Assembly (NCBI GenBank): GCA_024529925.1
Contig: JAFEUB010001538.1
Span: 1-64,000, forward strand
Source: Ophthalmolycus amberensis
Lineage: Eukaryota > Chordata > Actinopteri > Perciformes > Zoarcidae
Length of the DNA stretch: 64,000 bases
Direction of reading: 5' to 3'
This document shows positions 25,835-37,600 of this stretch, piece by piece. The stretch's first letter is position 1. Each line of letters starts with the position of its first letter. Both the position numbers and the translations under genes were made by a program. The notes below the pieces were generated by a model that saw only the letters and a list, made by a program, of their open reading frames with translations, was not told where the DNA came from and ran no database searches.

Positions 25835-26225
25835 TAAAGCTACAGTTGGTCATTTTAATGAAAATAACTTTTTTGTCACATCTGCTCAAAATGTCTTGAG
25901 AGTAGTACATGAGACAGATATGCTGGTTCCTCTTCCTCATCTTAGTTTCTTAAAATCATTTGCAAAATAATCGTGCACGAAAGAAAACAACCAATCAGAG
26001 GCGAGGAGTCTGTCAATCACCTTTAGCGAAGCACAACAACTCCAATCACACTGTCAAGCAGCGCTGAGCAAATATGAATCACGGTTTTGTTACTGTATAG
26101 CCTATTTCTCTCCTCAAATGTTTTCAGAATCCCCTTTTAGTGTGCTGTTAAGCTGTAAAATGAGAAAGTTTGCTCCAGAGGTGTTTTGTCTGTGCTCGAC
26201 TGCTCAACATGGCGGGCTGGTCACA
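25835..26225. repeat. Teleost dispersed repeat
   Basis: Ordered blocks AAGCTACAGTTGGTCATTTT, AGTAGTACATGAGACAGATA, AACCAATCAGAGGCGAGGAG and GTTTGCTCCAGAGGTGTTTT match a repeat I recall from many percomorph genomes. No coding potential. Class and ends unknown. Confidence 0.55.
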
Positions 26226-26628
26226 AACTTACCAAAATAAACAATTTCCTTTTGTAGCTATTGATATTTATTTGTGCTAATATTCAAAAGTATGACAATT
26301 TTAATGTCTGTAAGATACACAAACATTTACCAGGAATTGGGTTTAAACATGGTAGAGTATCTTCTGAAACAGCATTTAATAATGGCTCTGAAATGGACAT
26401 GACCATGTCCCTGAATTCATATCATCATGAGCCAAGATGAAATAAGCTGGGTTCGGGCCAGGTCTCCTGGAGAAAATGGGCAAACATCGCAGTGCTGTCA
26501 AAGTTCACACCACCCTGTTACAGAGGCGACCATTGGCGCAGGACTTCTGTGATCTGCTGCAGTCAGTTAGCCAGCCTGACAGTATGCCATCATGCTAGTC
26601 AATTAGAGTTTCTTTTAAAGCATTTAGA
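26226..26628. other. Intergenic, no gene seen
   Basis: Unremarkable sequence up to the insertion point of the retrovirus-like element. Confidence 0.4.
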
Positions 26629-26632
26629 GTAG

Positions 26633-28296
26633 TGTCGATAAGAGTTGAGATCCCAGAGAGCTGCCTCGAAAACATGCATACACGTTCAGGGGAAAGACAG
26701 GATATAAAAGCATGAAGCATATACTCAGAAATCAATAGTTAAAGTGTAATCGAAAGATAAGGTTTATAATCATTATATAATGAATGTTTAAATGCATAGA
26801 GTGATTTAACAAAGTTTATGGTCGTAATATAACAAATGTTTAATGCATAAAGTGATTTAACAAATGTAAACCTGATGATAATAATAATATGTGTATCTGA
26901 GTATAGTGCAGTCTGCGTGTATAAAGTACGGAGAAAGAGGAAGTGAGCTGAGTGCAGGCCTTAAGAAAATAACGACTGCAGAGAGAAGGAGAGAAAAATC
27001 TAATAAGTGTTTTAAAAGCAAGCGCGTGCTGAATAAAGCGATTAACAACTGTAACTAATTATAACAACTGTAACTGTGATTATGATAACTAATCTGTGTT
27101 AGAAATGTGTGAGTGTAGGAAAAGGGGAAGTGCAACAGATGTTGAACACCCAGACACGCGCAGAGCTTGATTAAGTAAGCGCCCAGACAGGGAAGTTGGG
27201 GTGATTTCGTCATGCACACATACACAAAATGTAGGTACTTTTCGAAGCACATGCACCAAATCAATGATGTCATGTTAATCATGGGCTGAGGGAGGACGTG
27301 TTGGGGAAGAGGGGGGAGAGACGCGAGAGGCAGCCCAAAAGTGTTATAAAAGAAGTAACTTGCAAACAGCAAGACGGGAATTCACGATGGGACGCCGACC
27401 GAGCCATCCATGGAGAAACACTGGACCTCGTTCGACAGCCGCGTCGGAGGACTTCGTCTCTGTTCACGGAAAGAAGACCGCCGTTCGTGGACAAAGATTG
27501 AAAGACGGAGAATCACCTCTCCCCCCTGCTTGACTTTAACAACTGGACAACGGATGGACACAGCCGCCTTAAAGACTTTGTACTGAGCCTTGAGGATCGC
27601 TGAACGGACTTCGTTTGCCGCGCAGGAGGAGCCTGGGTTGTCTGGCCGAACCTTCGCTCCTAAAAACTCCAAAAGGATTTTTTATCACATCGACAATCCA
27701 GCTCCACCGAACCGTCTCGGCATCTAAACCCAATGAGTATAATCTAAAGAAGAAATTAATAACGAATCAAGTGTAGTAACATTTTATGTGAGCTGTAGCC
27801 TAACCCTTGCTAAAAACTAACCAAATATAACCTGCAATAAATATCTAATCTGCATTTAAAGTAAATTTCTCAAGTGCATTTATTTGCTTAAAGTACTAAG
27901 AGTTCCTCGTGGCAGTAAAAGGTTAAATCTATTGTATGTCTGACAACAGAGTTCTGTAAGGTTATCCTAGAGACCGAATCCACTTAACAATCCCTTACGG
28001 TTTTAAGAAGAAGTAATCCTAGCCGTTAAAACCGAACCTGGCATTTACCAAGAGCCCGGATCCATAAGAGGGAAGCTGCCATAACCGACGCGACTGGTAG
28101 GAGCGCCCGGGGCCAGGACTGGCCTCTCGGCCGAGCGCGCTCAGACCGGAGGAAGCAGGGTAGACGTCGGAAGTAACGGCAGTGAGCGGAGCCAGGCGAG
28201 TTCCCTCGCCAGACCACCAGCTCTACGAATCTTTTAATAGAGAGCTGAGTTAGTAAGTAGCCCCGTATCGGGCCAGGAGTACCCCAGGATCTAACA
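26633..28296 (+). repeat. 5' LTR of the retrovirus-like element
   Basis: 1,664 bp, unusually long. TATA-like sequences lie at about 26699 (GATATAAAAG) and 27344 (TTATAAAAG). AATAAA signals lie near 27034 and 27835. A plausible reading is a start site after the second TATA box and poly-A addition after 27835, but the U3/R/U5 borders are inferred. Short frames on the minus strand recur identically in the other LTR only because the LTRs are duplicates. Confidence 0.93.
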
Positions 28297-28298
28297 TG

Positions 28299-28316
28299 TG
28301 GCGCCCAACTCGAAGA
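28299..28316 (+). promoter_or_regulatory. Primer-binding site, lysine tRNA-like
   Basis: The 18 bases TGGCGCCCAACTCGAAGA start two bases after the 5' LTR. The first 11 are complementary to the 3' end of vertebrate tRNA-Lys(1,2). The rest does not match that tRNA, so the primer is probably a lysine tRNA variant or the site has drifted. Confidence 0.75.
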
Positions 28317-28616
28317 AGAACCCCGGCAGCCGAGAGAGGCTGTCGTTCGTGTACGAAAGACCCGAGGAAAAGAGACTTGGGTAGAAAGTAACGCTGCCCA
28401 ATGATCAGTGAAGTCCGATGGCGAGACATCCACGCATCGAAGCTGTGTGTGGTATTTACAAGCCAGCACAGGAAGCCGCAGGCGACGGAGAGCATCGACC
28501 AGACTCGTCCGACCTGTAGAGGGGCCAGAGCCTGACCCCATCCCTTACTCAACGCGCGACGAGAGGCTTTGGGAGGAAGGCAACTCGAGACAACAAAGAC
28601 AAAGACAAAGTCCAAG

Positions 28617-28961
28617 ATGGAAGAATCGCTGCAAGGACCCAATGGCAACGGAGGCAGCCCACAGCCGGCGACGAATCAGCAGGACGAGCCAGCGACGCCG
28701 TCCCAGGACCCGGCAGCAGATGGCAGCGGGGACCGGGAGGAGGACGACGCTGGAACGAGCGGAGCGGCATCGGGAGAACCGACACCGGATAAAGACAACA
28801 GAGGCAACGTCCAACATCAGGTCATCCTGTACGGAAGAGGATGGACCACCTGGGACGCTGCCATCCAACAACACCTAACCAACCTACATCAAGAAGAAAG
28901 TAGGGCGTCGGTTAAAGGAGAAGTAGAACAGCAGTGCAAAGAGAAGGGTGAAAAGAGCTAG
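28617..28961 (+). pseudogene. Gag-like N-terminal fragment
   Basis: An open frame starting at an ATG at 28569 or 28617 encodes a hydrophilic segment rich in Gly, Asp, Glu and Pro, which ends at a stop near 28961. Its place just behind the leader suggests the start of gag. No major homology region, zinc knuckle or other recognised gag motif is present. The frame is cut where pol sequence begins in another frame, so this is the left side of a large internal deletion. Assignment to gag is by position only. Confidence 0.5.
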
Positions 28962-29397
28962 AGTCATAACTGATAGTTATTACTGTGCTCAGGCCCTTAA
29001 CGACGACCTGTCCATATGGGAGGAAAATGGGTTTGAGAGCGCTAAAAGTAAAAAAGTGGCTCATCAAGACCTTTGGAGAAAAATAGCCGAATTACAGCTA
29101 AGCATGGAGCTCGAAGTGGTGCACCAGAGGGCCCACACGCGAGAAGAAATTCACTGGCAAGGAAACGAAGAAGTGGATCGTTTCGTCCAGATGAGACAAA
29201 TTGTCTTTGTTGGGATCGAGAAGTGGGAAGAATTGCCCAAAGGAAGGGTAGTCCCAGAAGAGAGCGTGGAGGAGGTGGTGCAGGCGGTGCATGGCGCACT
29301 AGGATATGCAGGCACCGTTCCAACGCAAAGGGAACTGGAAAAGCAGCGACTCTGGATTCCTGAAAAAGAAGTCCGCAGAATCCTAAAAAAACTGTGA
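28948..29397 (+). pseudogene. Pol fragment: RNase H end and integrase zinc-finger start
   Basis: One open frame carries the RNase H motif VITDSYYC (with the catalytic Asp), then W-x-x-NGF, and HWQGNEEVDR (conserved Asn and Asp). After a linker comes VHGALGYAG, which resembles the start of the integrase HHCC zinc-binding domain; a Tyr stands where the second His is expected. The frame stops at 29395-29397, while a CELC-like Cys pair follows in another frame. Reverse transcriptase upstream and the DDE integrase core downstream are absent. The W-x-x-NGF pattern recalls class III/spuma-like elements and NYNRIN-type relics. Confidence 0.7.
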
Positions 29398-29528
29398 GTT
29401 GTGTGGTCGATACAACGCAGGAAGGAGAGGACAAAGGGAGGGGGCGACTCACCATTAAGAAAAGAGGAATCCAAGGAGTGGGGCAGCTGAAGCCAGTTCC
29501 GTATTAGGAGAAAACCAGGAACTCAAGA

Positions 29529-30030
29529 ATGGCCACCAACAAACAAGATTTACCACCCTACGTCAGAGTGGCCAATGTCAAAGGGGTGGTTACCATGAGA
29601 AGGAGTACTACGGGGCTCTGGGCAGGAAGAGCCCTGAGGAAGTTGGGTTATGCAAGAAGTGATTTCTCTCCGGAGAAAAAGAAGTGTTGCAATGGAGAGA
29701 AATTAAGAACGACTGTGTGGTCTGCCTGCTGCCGAGCACCCGAGCCGTTGCATGGCAGGGACCCGGAGACCAGAAACCACTCCGGGTCACAGAAAAAAGA
29801 AAAGAATTTAACCGCATGCGCCATAAACCGGTGAAGGTTATGGATGCATGCATATGCGGTACATGCCGTGTGGAGAAGTTAACAAGGTTAACCTTCATCA
29901 CCTGGTGGTGATCGACAGCTGGGAGCAAGGATCAGAGCCATCATCACCAGAGGACGACGTTCTCGTCATCACCGCCGAGGACGACGATGAGTTTCTTGAG
30001 GACTACCTGGGGCACAACGCGGCAGCCTGA
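29529..30030 (+). pseudogene. 3' open region of the element, function unknown
   Basis: Three overlapping frames (29529-29834, 29684-29911 and 29848-30030) cover the last 500 bp before the polypurine tract. The middle one contains CVVCLLP and CICGTC cysteine pairs. The last ends in a strongly acidic tail with PEDDVLVI and DDDEFLEDYLG. Because the frames alternate, this may be one broken gene. Acidic tails occur in retroviral transactivators encoded at this position, but I do not recognise the protein. Confidence 0.35.
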
Positions 30031-30036
30031 GACCTC

Positions 30037-30046
30037 AAGAAGGGGG
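30037..30046 (+). promoter_or_regulatory. Polypurine tract
   Basis: AAGAAGGGGG directly abuts the 3' LTR, the standard plus-strand primer position. Confidence 0.85.
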
Positions 30047-31709
30047 TGTCGATAAGAGTTGAGATCCCAGAGAGCTGCCTCGAAAACATGCATACACGTT
30101 CAGGGGAAAGACAGGATATAAAAGCATGAAGCATATACTCAGAAATCAATAGTTAAAGTGTAATCGAAAGATAAGGTTTATAATCATTATATAATGAATG
30201 TTTAAATGCATAGAGTGATTTAACAAAGTTTATGGTCGTAATATAACAAATGTTTAATGCATAAAGTGATTTAACAAATGTAAACCTGATGATAATAATA
30301 ATATGTGTATCTGAGTATAGTGCAGTCTGCGTGTATAAAGTACGGAGAAAGAGGAAGTGAGCTGAGTGCAGGCCTTAAGAAAATAACGACTGCAGAGAGA
30401 AGGAGAGAAAAATCTAATAAGTGTTTTAAAAGCAAGCGCGTGCTGAATAAAGCGATTAACAACTGTAACTAATTATAACAACTGTAACTGTGATTATGAT
30501 AACTAATCTGTGTTAGAAATGTGTGAGTGTAGGAAAAGGGGAAGTGCAACAGATGTTGAACACCCAGACACGCGCAGAGCTTGATTAAGTAAGCGCCCAG
30601 ACAGGGAAGTTGGGGTGATTTCGTCATGCACACATACACAAAATGTAGGTACTTTTCGAAGCACATGCACCAAATCAATGATGTCATGTTAATCATGGGC
30701 TGAGGGAGGACGTGTTGGGGAAGAGGGGGGAGAGACGCGAGAGGCAGCCCAAAAGTGTTATAAAAGAAGTAACTTGCAAACAGCAAGACGGGAATTCACG
30801 ATGGGACGCCGACCGAGCCATCCATGGAGAAACACTGGACCTCGTTCGACAGCCGCGTCGGAGGACTTCGTCTCTGTTCACGGAAAGAAGACCGCCGTTC
30901 GTGGACAAAGATTGAAAGACGGAGAATCACCTCTCCCCCCTGCTTGACTTTAACAACTGGACAACGGATGGACACAGCCGCCTTAAAGACTTTGTACTGA
31001 GCCTTGAGGATCGCTGAACGGACTTCGTTTGCCGCGCAGGAGGAGCCTGGGTTGTCTGGCCGAACCTTCGCTCCTAAAAACTCCAAAAGGATTTTTTATC
31101 ACATCGACAATCCAGCTCCACCGAACCGTCTCGGCATCTAAACCCAATGAGTATAATCTAAGAAGAAATTAATAACGAATCAAGTGTAGTAACATTTTAT
31201 GTGAGCTGTAGCCTAACCCTTGCTAAAAACTAACCAAATATAACCTGCAATAAATATCTAATCTGCATTTAAAGTAAATTTCTCAAGTGCATTTATTTGC
31301 TTAAAGTACTAAGAGTTCCTCGTGGCAGTAAAAGGTTAAATCTATTGTATGTCTGACAACAGAGTTCTGTAAGGTTATCCTAGAGACCGAATCCACTTAA
31401 CAATCCCTTACGGTTTTAAGAAGAAGTAATCCTAGCCGTTAAAACCGAACCTGGCATTTACCAAGAGCCCGGATCCATAAGAGGGAAGCTGCCATAACCG
31501 ACGCGACTGGTAGGAGCGCCCGGGGCCAGGACTGGCCTCTCGGCCGAGCGCGCTCAGACCGGAGGAAGCAGGGTAGACGTCGGAAGTAACGGCAGTGAGC
31601 GGAGCCAGGCGAGTTCCCTCGCCAGACCACCAGCTCTACGAATCTTTTAATAGAGAGCTGAGTTAGTAAGTAGCCCCGTATCGGGCCAGGAGTACCCCAG
31701 GATCTAACA
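30047..31709 (+). repeat. 3' LTR of the retrovirus-like element
   Basis: 1,663 bp. The only difference I see from the 5' LTR is one missing A in the run at 31157-31160 (5' copy near 27745). It ends TCTAACA and is followed by the GTAG target duplication. Confidence 0.95.
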
Positions 31710-31713
31710 GTAG

Positions 31714-32059
31714 GCAGGCAGCACTTCATCATTGTGAAAGTTAGTTTGAACGTCATAACTCTCAGTCAGACAGGCAGCTAGTTTTGTCAGACAAATATCT
31801 ACCCACTTAGCCTGGTTGACTGTCATGGACTTTTTTGGCTCTGAAGTATATTTCACAGGGACCACATATAATAAACTCATATACTTGAAATGTTATGCAT
31901 AATATAGAGATACAGCTAAAAGTTCATTTTCATCCCCAGTCTCTGGGCAGGTGAAAACAATTACAAACAGTATATACAGTACATACAACAAGCACTCTGA
32001 AATACTGTTCATGCACAGTCACAGGATGAATACATTAATTAAAGAACAGTTGTGGTTGT
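31714..32059. other. Intergenic, no gene seen
   Basis: Host sequence resuming after the LTR element. Nothing recognised. Confidence 0.4.
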
Positions 32060-32330
32060 TTGATTATTTAACAATTAATGATTGCATTCTTGATTTTAAA
32101 AATTGAAATTGACAGTCCCACATTTCTTGCTGGAGAGTAAAGGGCAGATAATTGATCCTTTGGGGGACACCCATCATGTTCATTCTTGGAGATGACGGCA
32201 CAATATTGATCCCTACACATTGGCGTCTGTCTTGTAAGTAAGACTCCATCCACTTAATAGCATTTGAAGAAAAGTTAATGTCAGAAAGTTTGGAAAGTAA
32301 AGTGGTATCCATCATCTCATCCAATTTACG
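32060..32330 (-). mobile_element. LINE reverse transcriptase fragment, different family
   Basis: The minus strand reads DTTLLSKLSDINFS, WMESYLQDRRQ and GVPQR, the order found in non-LTR reverse transcriptases before the catalytic box. The sequence is clearly different from the L2-like copies at 8.1 and 49 kb. It ends without a YADD motif. A short relic of a CR1/jockey-type LINE is likely. Confidence 0.6.
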
Positions 32331-33660
32331 GCAAGAGAAAGAATAAGCGTATTAGAGGAGATTACCAACTATTACCCGAAAGTCCGTTTTTCAACTCGCT
32401 CATGCACTCGAGTCTTTGTCGAGCTATGACATTTAGCCTCTGAACGTCGATGGCTTATAGGGACTGTACTGTGTATAGCTGTGTAATAGCTTATACATCA
32501 CACAAAAATGAGTCCTAAAAGCCAGAAATGAGTTCCCGTTGTTGCTCTTCCGTTTCCCTTGTCTCCGAGTCAATGGGTTTTTTGAATAGGTTTTTGGATC
32601 GATGCCTGATATAAGGTCTGCGGTTAACACAAGCTTGAGACTTTTGTTCTACGGTATGAAATACGTCAGTAAATACCGGACTCGTGAATTTGTTTCTTAA
32701 AGAACAAGGTTGCTGCTAAGTGGTTGAATGAGACAACAGAGGTTGTCGAGGACATTAAACGTCATCGTGCAGATTAGTCCGCCTTCACAGCCTCGTTGTC
32801 TCGCGCTCATGCTACCTGGGGTCTCGTTTGTTTGTAGCCTAACGTTAGCTTTTTTTTCTGGCAATTGCATTTACCCTTCAAATATTTTAAAAGTGGTGTT
32901 AATTTATGAAGATGATCTTGCTGAACAAATGATGTAGTTATCATAAAAGTCTGTTTTCCACAGTTTGTTTTCTGCAAATAATCCACAATGCAATGGAAAA
33001 AAATCCCCATTGTCTTTTTGTCGAGGGAACAGGCGCGATGCTAGCTTCCAGTTTGGTCCATGCAACGCTCTATTGTAAAGCAATATCAAACTATGCATAA
33101 CTAAGATGTTTCTGCGTTCTGTGAAACATGGCAGAGTGTGCAGGATTCGAAAGGGCCCAGGTGCACTGCTAGGAATTCCGAGCCCCCTGAGAAGAAAGGA
33201 AACATGGCCCCTTGACCTTGATGTGTTGAACTCAGCAGAGTATAACCTAGGCATCTTTGAGAGGGCCCCTACCGAGTTCGAGGATGTACACTCCCCTCCG
33301 TTAGCCACACTGCTCAGCAGCATACGTTGAATGCTTCAGTAAATCTGCGTCAGGGCCAAAGCCTTCACTTACAAACTAAACTAAACTAAACTGAGTCACC
33401 CTACATTGGCTCTATATTTTGCACCTATACGCAGAAGTGTCATCTGATGACTCTTTAAATAATGCTAGTTACAGGTCTTGAACACTGGTATTTGTGTAAG
33501 TCTACAGCACATTAGCATTAAAACCTTTTTGATTGTGTGTGTTGGTCAGTAAAATACAGAAACGTCAAATGGACGTAGCAATTATGGGGGTTTTTGAGAT
33601 GTGTTTAAAATTTGGACACAGCTGCACGGGCCTGAAACACACCGGTGTGTGCGTGCGTTT

Positions 33661-33694
<34 letters not shown>

Positions 33695-34380
33695 ATGTAT
33701 GAATACACCTCTGTGGTTGAGTGTGTAGTTCTGCAATTGTCCGGCATGTGTTGAAGTGAGGCACTTTCTAAATATGCAATCAATCTCGTGCTATATAACT
33801 GGCTCCTCAGGCGGTTAACTCCTGGGCGGACACACACCGTTTATGTGGGCGAACAATCACTGTGGACAGGATGAGAAGCAATGTGTGCGTGTAGGTGTGT
33901 GTGTGTGTGTGTGTGTGTGTGCTGGTGTTTGAATGTGTGGTTGTACTTCCTCCTCTCAGCCCTCCACCACTTAGATTTAGATGTTATTATCTCAACATAG
34001 TTAGCAGCTGTGTTTTGGTGGCGAAACATTGTAATCATCTCCCTACTGCTGGCTATTCTATCAGGTTGAGATGTATTTATAACTGTTGACTGTTTCACTC
34101 CACTTTCTCATCACAGACGGAGAAGCTTTTCAAAGTCACAAAATCCTACTCGGTGGGCCTTTGTGTCAGTTCATTTGCCCATGCAGAATCATTTGGCATA
34201 ACCCATTCTGTTTAAGTGACGACATCTATCGAGGGATTTTATGAATTTACTCTCTGATAGAAAGACAATATGGAAAGTCAAAGAAACACTGTTCAAACCT
34301 GCAATTCACAAACCAGATTAAAACTCTGCAGCTGTGTGTTTCGAGAAAGTATATAAAAATATAGTTCATTTTCTGTGAGG
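32331..34380. other. Intergenic, microsatellites only
   Basis: (GT)n runs lie at 33663-33691 and 33895-33920, and a short (AAACT)n run at 33376-33391. No exon or RNA gene was recognised. Confidence 0.45.
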
Positions 34381-34384
34381 CTGT

Positions 34385-34640
34385 ATTTTGGCACAAAGGT
34401 GCTTTTAGCTACATGCTAACTGCAGCATGCTAACTGCAGCATGCTAACATGTTCACCGGTAATGTTTACCATCCCCATCATCTTAGTTTAACGTGTGAGC
34501 ATTGCTAATTAGCACTAAACACAAAGTTACGATAGTATTGGACAAATTGAAATTTGACGGTGGTAGATGCAGAGTCCAAACTAAAATATCATCGCAATCC
34601 ACCCGGTAGTTGCAATACAATAAATAAAGCAACAAACCTA
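34385..34640. repeat. Teleost 'gctaac' dispersed repeat
   Basis: Tandem GCATGCTAACTGCA units are followed by AATGTTTACCATC, CATCTTAGTTTAACGTG, AATTAGCACTAAACACAAAG and TATTGGACAAATTGAAATTT. This ordered set is typical of a very common fish repeat, recognised from memory. Confidence 0.7.
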
Positions 34641-37600
34641 TACACACCCTACATACAGATTGTCAATTCATTTAGCTAAACCTGATATTATACTGGACTA
34701 AAGGTGCTAAAGTTTAAATTCAGAACACATCTATTGTATCCACACAGCTCTCAACATGGCTACAGCTACGCCCGCGGATCACAGCTTACGGGGCCAATGG
34801 CGCTAACGGTGCAAACATCGGTAACAGTGCTGAAAGAGCTAACAGTGTTAAACCTGAGGGGGAACCGTATTGCGACACCTCCTTTTTAGTTAAATCAGTT
34901 TGCAAAACACCATGAGTGTTTTTTCGTCTCCGCGCCTACACGTCGTCCCGGTGGGAAACATGGTTGCTGCCAATGCTCTGCCCACTCTGCGAGTGAGTGG
35001 ATGATGACAGGTAACAGAAATATATGCGAGACAGATATCTCACTCAGTCGTACGGTTTCTAAACTCCCTCGACAAACATTTCTGTTGGACTGCATACAGT
35101 AACCGGTCACAGTTCAATGCTGCTCAGTATATCTTATACCTTGTCTATCGCTGCACAAACGGACTTCCCTTTACCTTTAGTGATTCCACTATCCTTGCCA
35201 CTTATTTTGTACTCCTTTCCTATCCACTTAATAGTGCCAATAAGTCTGAGCTGACTAACTACAGATGGAAGGTCGATGTGTAAGAAGTTTAATTCCCGAA
35301 GCGTACTCCTGCTCTCCCATTTGTCATTTGTAGTCATAGTGCTTGTTTGTCTTCGGCTATAGGAAGAACTGGAGGAGTGGTCTATCTTGTCTGTTTCATT
35401 TCAAGACGCTGACATGAAGACGATCATTGACACGATCTCACCCTTTGCAGATTGTACTACTCAATTCATAACAATAAAAAGCATTGACGGTGAATTTTGG
35501 CTTCCCCAGAGTTCCAAACCTACTACCCACCAAACACACACACACTAACACACAAACTGATCCCAAACTCAAATTATGGGCTTTGGCAGCTCTCCCTCGC
35601 CTCCCTTTTTGTTGGTAACCCACATGCAGACCTTCATTGCCAGCAGAGTGTGGCAGAGGGTCACTGTTTTACCACAGTCCCACAGGTTTCACAGACTTTC
35701 TTCTTAGCCCCTGATCCTCTGCTGTTGGTCCCCACCACCATAGAATCCCCGTAGAAATTTTCCACTCGGACCAAAAATAGTTGTCTGACTGCAGGCCACG
35801 CTCGTCTGGTCGCTTACGGCAGCACACAGACAACACGACGACCAGACTATTTTCATCTTCATAGTTATGAAATTCATGAATTTATTGTGTTTTTTTGTTA
35901 CTATCACGAATGAACATCCAGTTTTTGTAAGACGTTGTGTGTGAAAAGCATTGAGAGTTTGAGAAAGAGGGAGATGAAATGAATGAAAATACCACTGGGT
36001 GTTCTGGGCATTGCTGTATGTAGAGTGGGCATGTCCCTAAAAAAAGATGAAGGGCGAGGACAAGGTAGGCACTGTATCTGATCTTCAATGCTACTATACA
36101 GTATGCTACTTTGGCCCAAATACCCAATTTATTATTCAATGAAAAGCTACAATTCTAGAATAATATGGTTGAAGGATGCCCACAGTGGTGTCTTTACAGC
36201 ACTCTTCACATATACTACACTCTTAAAAATGCTCTCATGAAATCGTCAACCCATGGGTTCTGGTCCCCAAATCAAATAATCTTTTGCCACAAAAACCTTG
36301 CCTTTTATGTTTAACTGTTGGGTAGCCAACTAGCTAGCTAACCAACAATTACCAATAATTACCAATAAATACAAATTAAAGCTACCTGTCACATACTTAA
36401 CTTAACAACATATTTTAGGTGGATCACCAAGAAGAATGCAACTTAAACAAATTGACTTTGACGAATGGTGACCGACTGCTAGATCCATTCGCTATTATCG
36501 AGTTGTTAGAACCCATTAGCAAGTGGCCTTATATTTAGTGGCCAGATATATACAGGTATTTGAAGGTGACACCAGCGGGAAAATACAAGCACAGATGCTT
36601 ACATTATGTGTAGTCATGTGCAGAACGTCAATTGCCATGACATACAGACTCCGAATTTAGATTTTGTTTATCAGTCCAGTGGCAGTTAACGCATTTATTA
36701 ACTTGCAGTCAGAGAGGTGTTTCATTTCAAGTGACCGTGTTAATTGGTGACTCAGTGTGTCACTACTTTTTAAATACTCATTTGTGTTTATTATCTAGGT
36801 AAGTTATTAGGAACAACCACGGACACATTTGGCTGAAAGTCACAAGTTCACACGGTGACTAGTTAAACTGCAACACCTGTTGCTCACGTCGCGATCCTGT
36901 CGCCATTCAGTAGACGATGGGTCCAATCGAACATGCAACAACAAGACCTTTTCATGCTGCTGACTCATCTGAATGGCCGGGGCTCAAACACCATCTCCGT
37001 TGCCAACACGTGCACGCATGATTTTGATGATGTCGGCTGTAAAAGGGTCGATAGACGATTTTTTCCCCCTTTAACTTATCATTATGAATTAAATGTTGTT
37101 TGCACAATGGAATGGCTATGGAAAAATTACATCATCGATGTTGAGATTGGTTCCCTGTAATACTCCTTTCCACCCAAATTAAAAATGCAGGTTTTTTACA
37201 TCAAAATAAATATGGTATGGACTCCTCGTCCATTGGCAACAGACTGCAAGTATGCCTTTCTGTTTTCTGTTTTTTTGGTGTGTCATGTTCGACATCACGA
37301 ACGCAACGGAAAACAGAGTTGGTAAACAGTGAAATTGTTACGTTGGATACTACTTACTACCTATATATACTGTATACGTTCTTTTTCAATCTCTTTTAAA
37401 CTCAGATTTGTGGCTGAGATGACAAAAAGTAGCAGAACTGAAGTTGCCGAAAAAGGCACGTCAACCCGGGTGTCATGTTCCCATCCCTGCCTGTTGGAGT
37501 CATTCGTCCCGGGAATGAATGGCAGTTGAAAAGTTGTCTGTCTCCACTTTAAATGAAGTGTATTTGACTAATATTACTACTACTTAAAACGCTTAAAACA

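Larger units (their letters stand above)
26629..31713 (+). mobile_element. Endogenous retrovirus-like LTR element, internally deleted
   Basis: Two long terminal repeats, 26633-28296 and 30047-31709, flank a 1,750-bp interior. The whole is bounded by a perfect 4-bp duplication, GTAG (26629-26632 and 31710-31713). The LTRs start TGTCGATA and end TCTAACA. A primer-binding site and a polypurine tract sit in the expected places. The interior keeps only a gag-like N-terminal frame, an RNase H to integrase piece and a 3' open region. Protease, reverse transcriptase, the integrase core and any envelope are missing. It cannot encode replication functions by itself but could have moved using a relative. 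It lies about 4.4 kb downstream of the crispld1 stop, in the same orientation as both genes. Confidence 0.95.

Noticed and set aside
27055..27672. Minus-strand frames of about 100 codons found twice
   Set aside because: They recur at 30469-31086 only because the two LTRs are near-identical; no protein motif or splice support.
28408..28878. 156-codon Arg-rich frame in the retrovirus-like element
   Set aside because: It overlaps the better gag-like frame; the Arg/Ser-rich product looks like an out-of-frame reading.
35134..35337. 67-codon minus-strand frame with Lys-rich end
   Set aside because: No family recognised, no splice or promoter support, and the neighbouring frames are unrelated; treated as chance.
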